The translations under genes and the position numbers were made by a program. Below the pieces are notes generated by a model, which was not told where the DNA came from, did no database searches, and saw only the letters and a program-made list of their open reading frames with translations. A DNA stretch of 64,000 bases, taken from NCBI RefSeq assembly GCF_030813005.1, contig NZ_JAUSTU010000001.1:186001-250000 (forward strand). Reading direction: 5' to 3'. The DNA comes from Robertmurraya andreesenii. Its GTDB lineage: Bacteria > Bacillota > Bacilli > Bacillales > Cytobacillaceae. Shown piece by piece: positions 62,534 through 64,000 of this stretch. Each line of letters opens with the position of its first letter. Position 1 is the first letter of the stretch.

Positions 62534-62560
62534 TGTAACCTTTTATATAGCTCAAACGAT
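62534..62560 (+). promoter_or_regulatory. autoregulatory ECF-sigma promoter
   Basis: TGTAAC at 62534-62539, a 17-bp spacer and CGAT at 62557-62560 match SigX/SigM-type ECF promoters. It lies 35 nt before the start of the ECF sigma gene, as expected of autoregulation. Confidence 0.7.
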
Positions 62561-62594
62561 TAATATATAAATACCTAATAGGGGAGGGGACATT

Positions 62595-63131
62595 TTGCCT
62601 GATATTGAGAATTTGGAGGATAGTATTATTGAAATCTATCGGAATCATTATTTAGACGTTTACCGCTTTCTCATTTGTTTTACTGGAAATCAAAACGATG
62701 CTGAGGATTTAACTCAGGAAGTATTTATACGTGTTTTGAACAATCTAAATAAATTTCATTCAGGCAGTTTAACGACTTGGATTTTTTCAATCGCAAAGCA
62801 TGTTGCTATTGATGATTACAGGAAAAAGAGATTCAGTTCCATATTTAAAGATGGTTTTTTCAAGCGGATAGCATCGATGGAGAAGAATCCTAGTGATTTT
62901 ATTGAGCAGGACGAATTGAAAAGAACGGTCCACACAGCAATTTCAAAACTCAAACCTAGTTATAGATCAGTTGTCATTCTAAGAGGGATTAACGAATTTT
63001 CAATAAAAGAAACAGCATATATTCTAAAATGTAGTGAATCAAAGGTTAAGGTGGATTATCATCGGGCCTTGAAAATACTTAAGAACCAATTAAATATGGT
63101 TGATTTGGAGGTTATCAAGAATGTCAACTGA
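62595..63131 (+). CDS. ECF RNA polymerase sigma factor (SigX/SigM-like)
   Basis: The 178-aa sigma factor has intact region 2 (NDAEDLTQEVFIRVLNNLNKF and TWIFSIAKHVAIDDYRKKR) and region 4 (LKPSYRSVVILRGINEFSIKETAYILKCSESKVKVDYHRALK). TTG start at 62595 with GGAGGGGAC upstream. Its stop overlaps the next gene by 11 nt, coupling it to the SpoIIP-like membrane protein, which should be its anti-sigma or effector. Confidence 0.92.
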   Translation: MPDIENLEDSIIEIYRNHYLDVYRFLICFTGNQNDAEDLTQEVFIRVLNNLNKFHSGSLTTWIFSIAKHVAIDDYRKKRFSSIFKDGFFKRIASMEKNPSDFIEQDELKRTVHTAISKLKPSYRSVVILRGINEFSIKETAYILKCSESKVKVDYHRALKILKNQLNMVDLEVIKNVN

Positions 63132-64000
63132 TAAGGAATTATTTGATCAGATGAAAGAATCTTATGCCATGAATCCAAGACCGGATTTTGTTTCCAATAC
63201 AGAATTATATCTTAGAAAGGCTGCCAAGAAAGCTAAGAGGAAGAGTTCATTTCAACTTATATCAATTACTTCAGGTGGACTTATTGCTTGTATTATTGCC
63301 ATGTCATGGCTTTTTACCTTTAATGGAAAAGAATTCATCCACAATACGCTAATTTCCGTGAAAGAAAATACTCCATCATCCATTATGAATAAGAATGAAC
63401 CACTTATTTATATTTACCATACCCATAATCATGAGTCATTTAGCTCAGAAACATTGTCAAAAGACCCTAATAAGGCATTTCATCATGAAAAAAATATTTC
63501 CCTGGTTGGCTCAAGATTTAGTCAGGCATTAGATAAAAGGAATATCAGCAACATCCACGAAAAAGGTGATGTCATGGGTGATTTGAAACAAAAGGGGGAA
63601 ACCTATTATCAGTCATATACAGTTTCTAGGGAACTTCTCAACAATGCTCTAGAAAACAATGAGAGTATTAAAATGGCATTTGATATACACAGAGATTCGC
63701 ATAAAAGGAATGCTACCACCACTAAAATAAATGGAAAAGACTATGCGAAAATTGTTTTTATTGTCTCGCAGTCAAGTCCAAATTATGATGAAAATTTAAA
63801 CTTTGCCGAGAATCTTCATTACAAGGTTATGGAATTATACCCCGGTTTATCTAGAGGAGTAGTTATAAAATCAGATACAAATAAACAAAGCACCTATAAC
63901 CAAGACCTAAAAGATGAATTAGTCATCCTGGAAATAGGTGGATTTGAAAATACATTAGAAGAAGAATATCGAACGGTCGATGCCTTGGCGGAAGTTATTG
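63121..64000 (+). CDS. membrane-anchored SpoIIP-family protein with anti-sigma-like N terminus (partial)
   Basis: The 293 codons visible run off the window. A 43-residue basic cytoplasmic segment (MSTDKELFDQMKESYAMNPR...) resembling short anti-sigma heads precedes one membrane helix (about 44-68). The outside part is a SpoIIP-like peptidoglycan amidase/endopeptidase domain with YHTHNHESF (His102 region), FDIHRDS (His190) and EIGGFENTLEEE (Glu271), so the zinc-site residues are conserved. The ATG at 63121 lies inside the sigma gene. I infer a sigma-controlled cell-wall hydrolase that also holds the sigma factor. Confidence 0.8.
   Translation, partial: MSTDKELFDQMKESYAMNPRPDFVSNTELYLRKAAKKAKRKSSFQLISITSGGLIACIIAMSWLFTFNGKEFIHNTLISVKENTPSSIMNKNEPLIYIYHTHNHESFSSETLSKDPNKAFHHEKNISLVGSRFSQALDKRNISNIHEKGDVMGDLKQKGETYYQSYTVSRELLNNALENNESIKMAFDIHRDSHKRNATTTKINGKDYAKIVFIVSQSSPNYDENLNFAENLHYKVMELYPGLSRGVVIKSDTNKQSTYNQDLKDELVILEIGGFENTLEEEYRTVDALAEVI

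Overview
The window is chromosomal DNA from a low-GC, endospore-forming Firmicute of the family Bacillaceae. Gene content and order from fabF to spoVIF follow the yjaX-yjcD region of Bacillus subtilis closely (fabF-yjaZ-app-yjbA-trpS-opp-spx-mecA-coiA-pepF-yjbH/I/J/K/L/M-nadK-yjbO-prpE-yjbQ-fabI-cotO-cotZ-yjcA-spoVIF). Spore genes (cotO, cotZ, yjcA, spoVAC/D/E, spoVIF, a YjcZ-type peptide) confirm a sporeformer. The thi/tenAI genes that follow prpE in B. subtilis are missing here. No rRNA, tRNA, CRISPR array or intact insertion sequence was seen.

Layout. Positions 1-2166: end of fabH, fabF, and yjaZ with a questionable start. 2446-8183: the App oligopeptide ABC transporter in the order D-F-B-C-A. 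8408-10642: yjbA, trpS and a DUF3899 membrane protein. 10891-16688: the Opp oligopeptide transporter. 16823-18246: a secreted DUF4015 protein and a small membrane protein. 18684-32119: the Spx/MecA/SpxH/CoiA/PepF proteolysis-competence-stress module, the small alarmone synthetase, NAD kinase and a pseudouridine synthase. 32170-39615: cation/proton antiporter, FabI with a FapR box, spore coat genes, a 32-aa basic peptide, a second-type spoVA operon with a YhcN-like lipoprotein, and a YjcZ peptide. 39799-48596: an inserted catabolic cluster containing an ACAD11-like acyl-CoA dehydrogenase, three SDRs, an acyl-CoA ligase, a TetR regulator, an ACAD10/11-type kinase, a ComB-like phosphatase and a quinone oxidoreductase. 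48789-50931: spoVIF and mqo.

From about 51000 to the end the window is accessory. It holds a YtrA-type GntR/ABC exporter operon behind an unusual tandem array of promoter-operator units, an orphan ECF sigma factor, NUDIX and GNAT enzymes, lipoproteins, a single polypeptide fusing a sigma-factor-like domain to a zinc-finger anti-sigma domain and a large ectodomain, a small membrane protein-MarR pair behind a perfect 21-bp hairpin, and an ECF sigma factor translationally coupled to a membrane-anchored SpoIIP-like amidase running off the end.

How the parts fit. Spx, its ClpXP adaptor SpxH, the ClpC adaptor MecA and CoiA link proteolysis, redox stress and competence. App and Opp import peptides that serve nutrition and signalling. 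The catabolic cluster has the enzyme set expected for activation, phosphorylation and beta-oxidation of 4-hydroxyacyl chains (levulinate/Lva-like), and is the strongest candidate for a little-described system together with the sigma/anti-sigma fusion and the ECF-SpoIIP pair.
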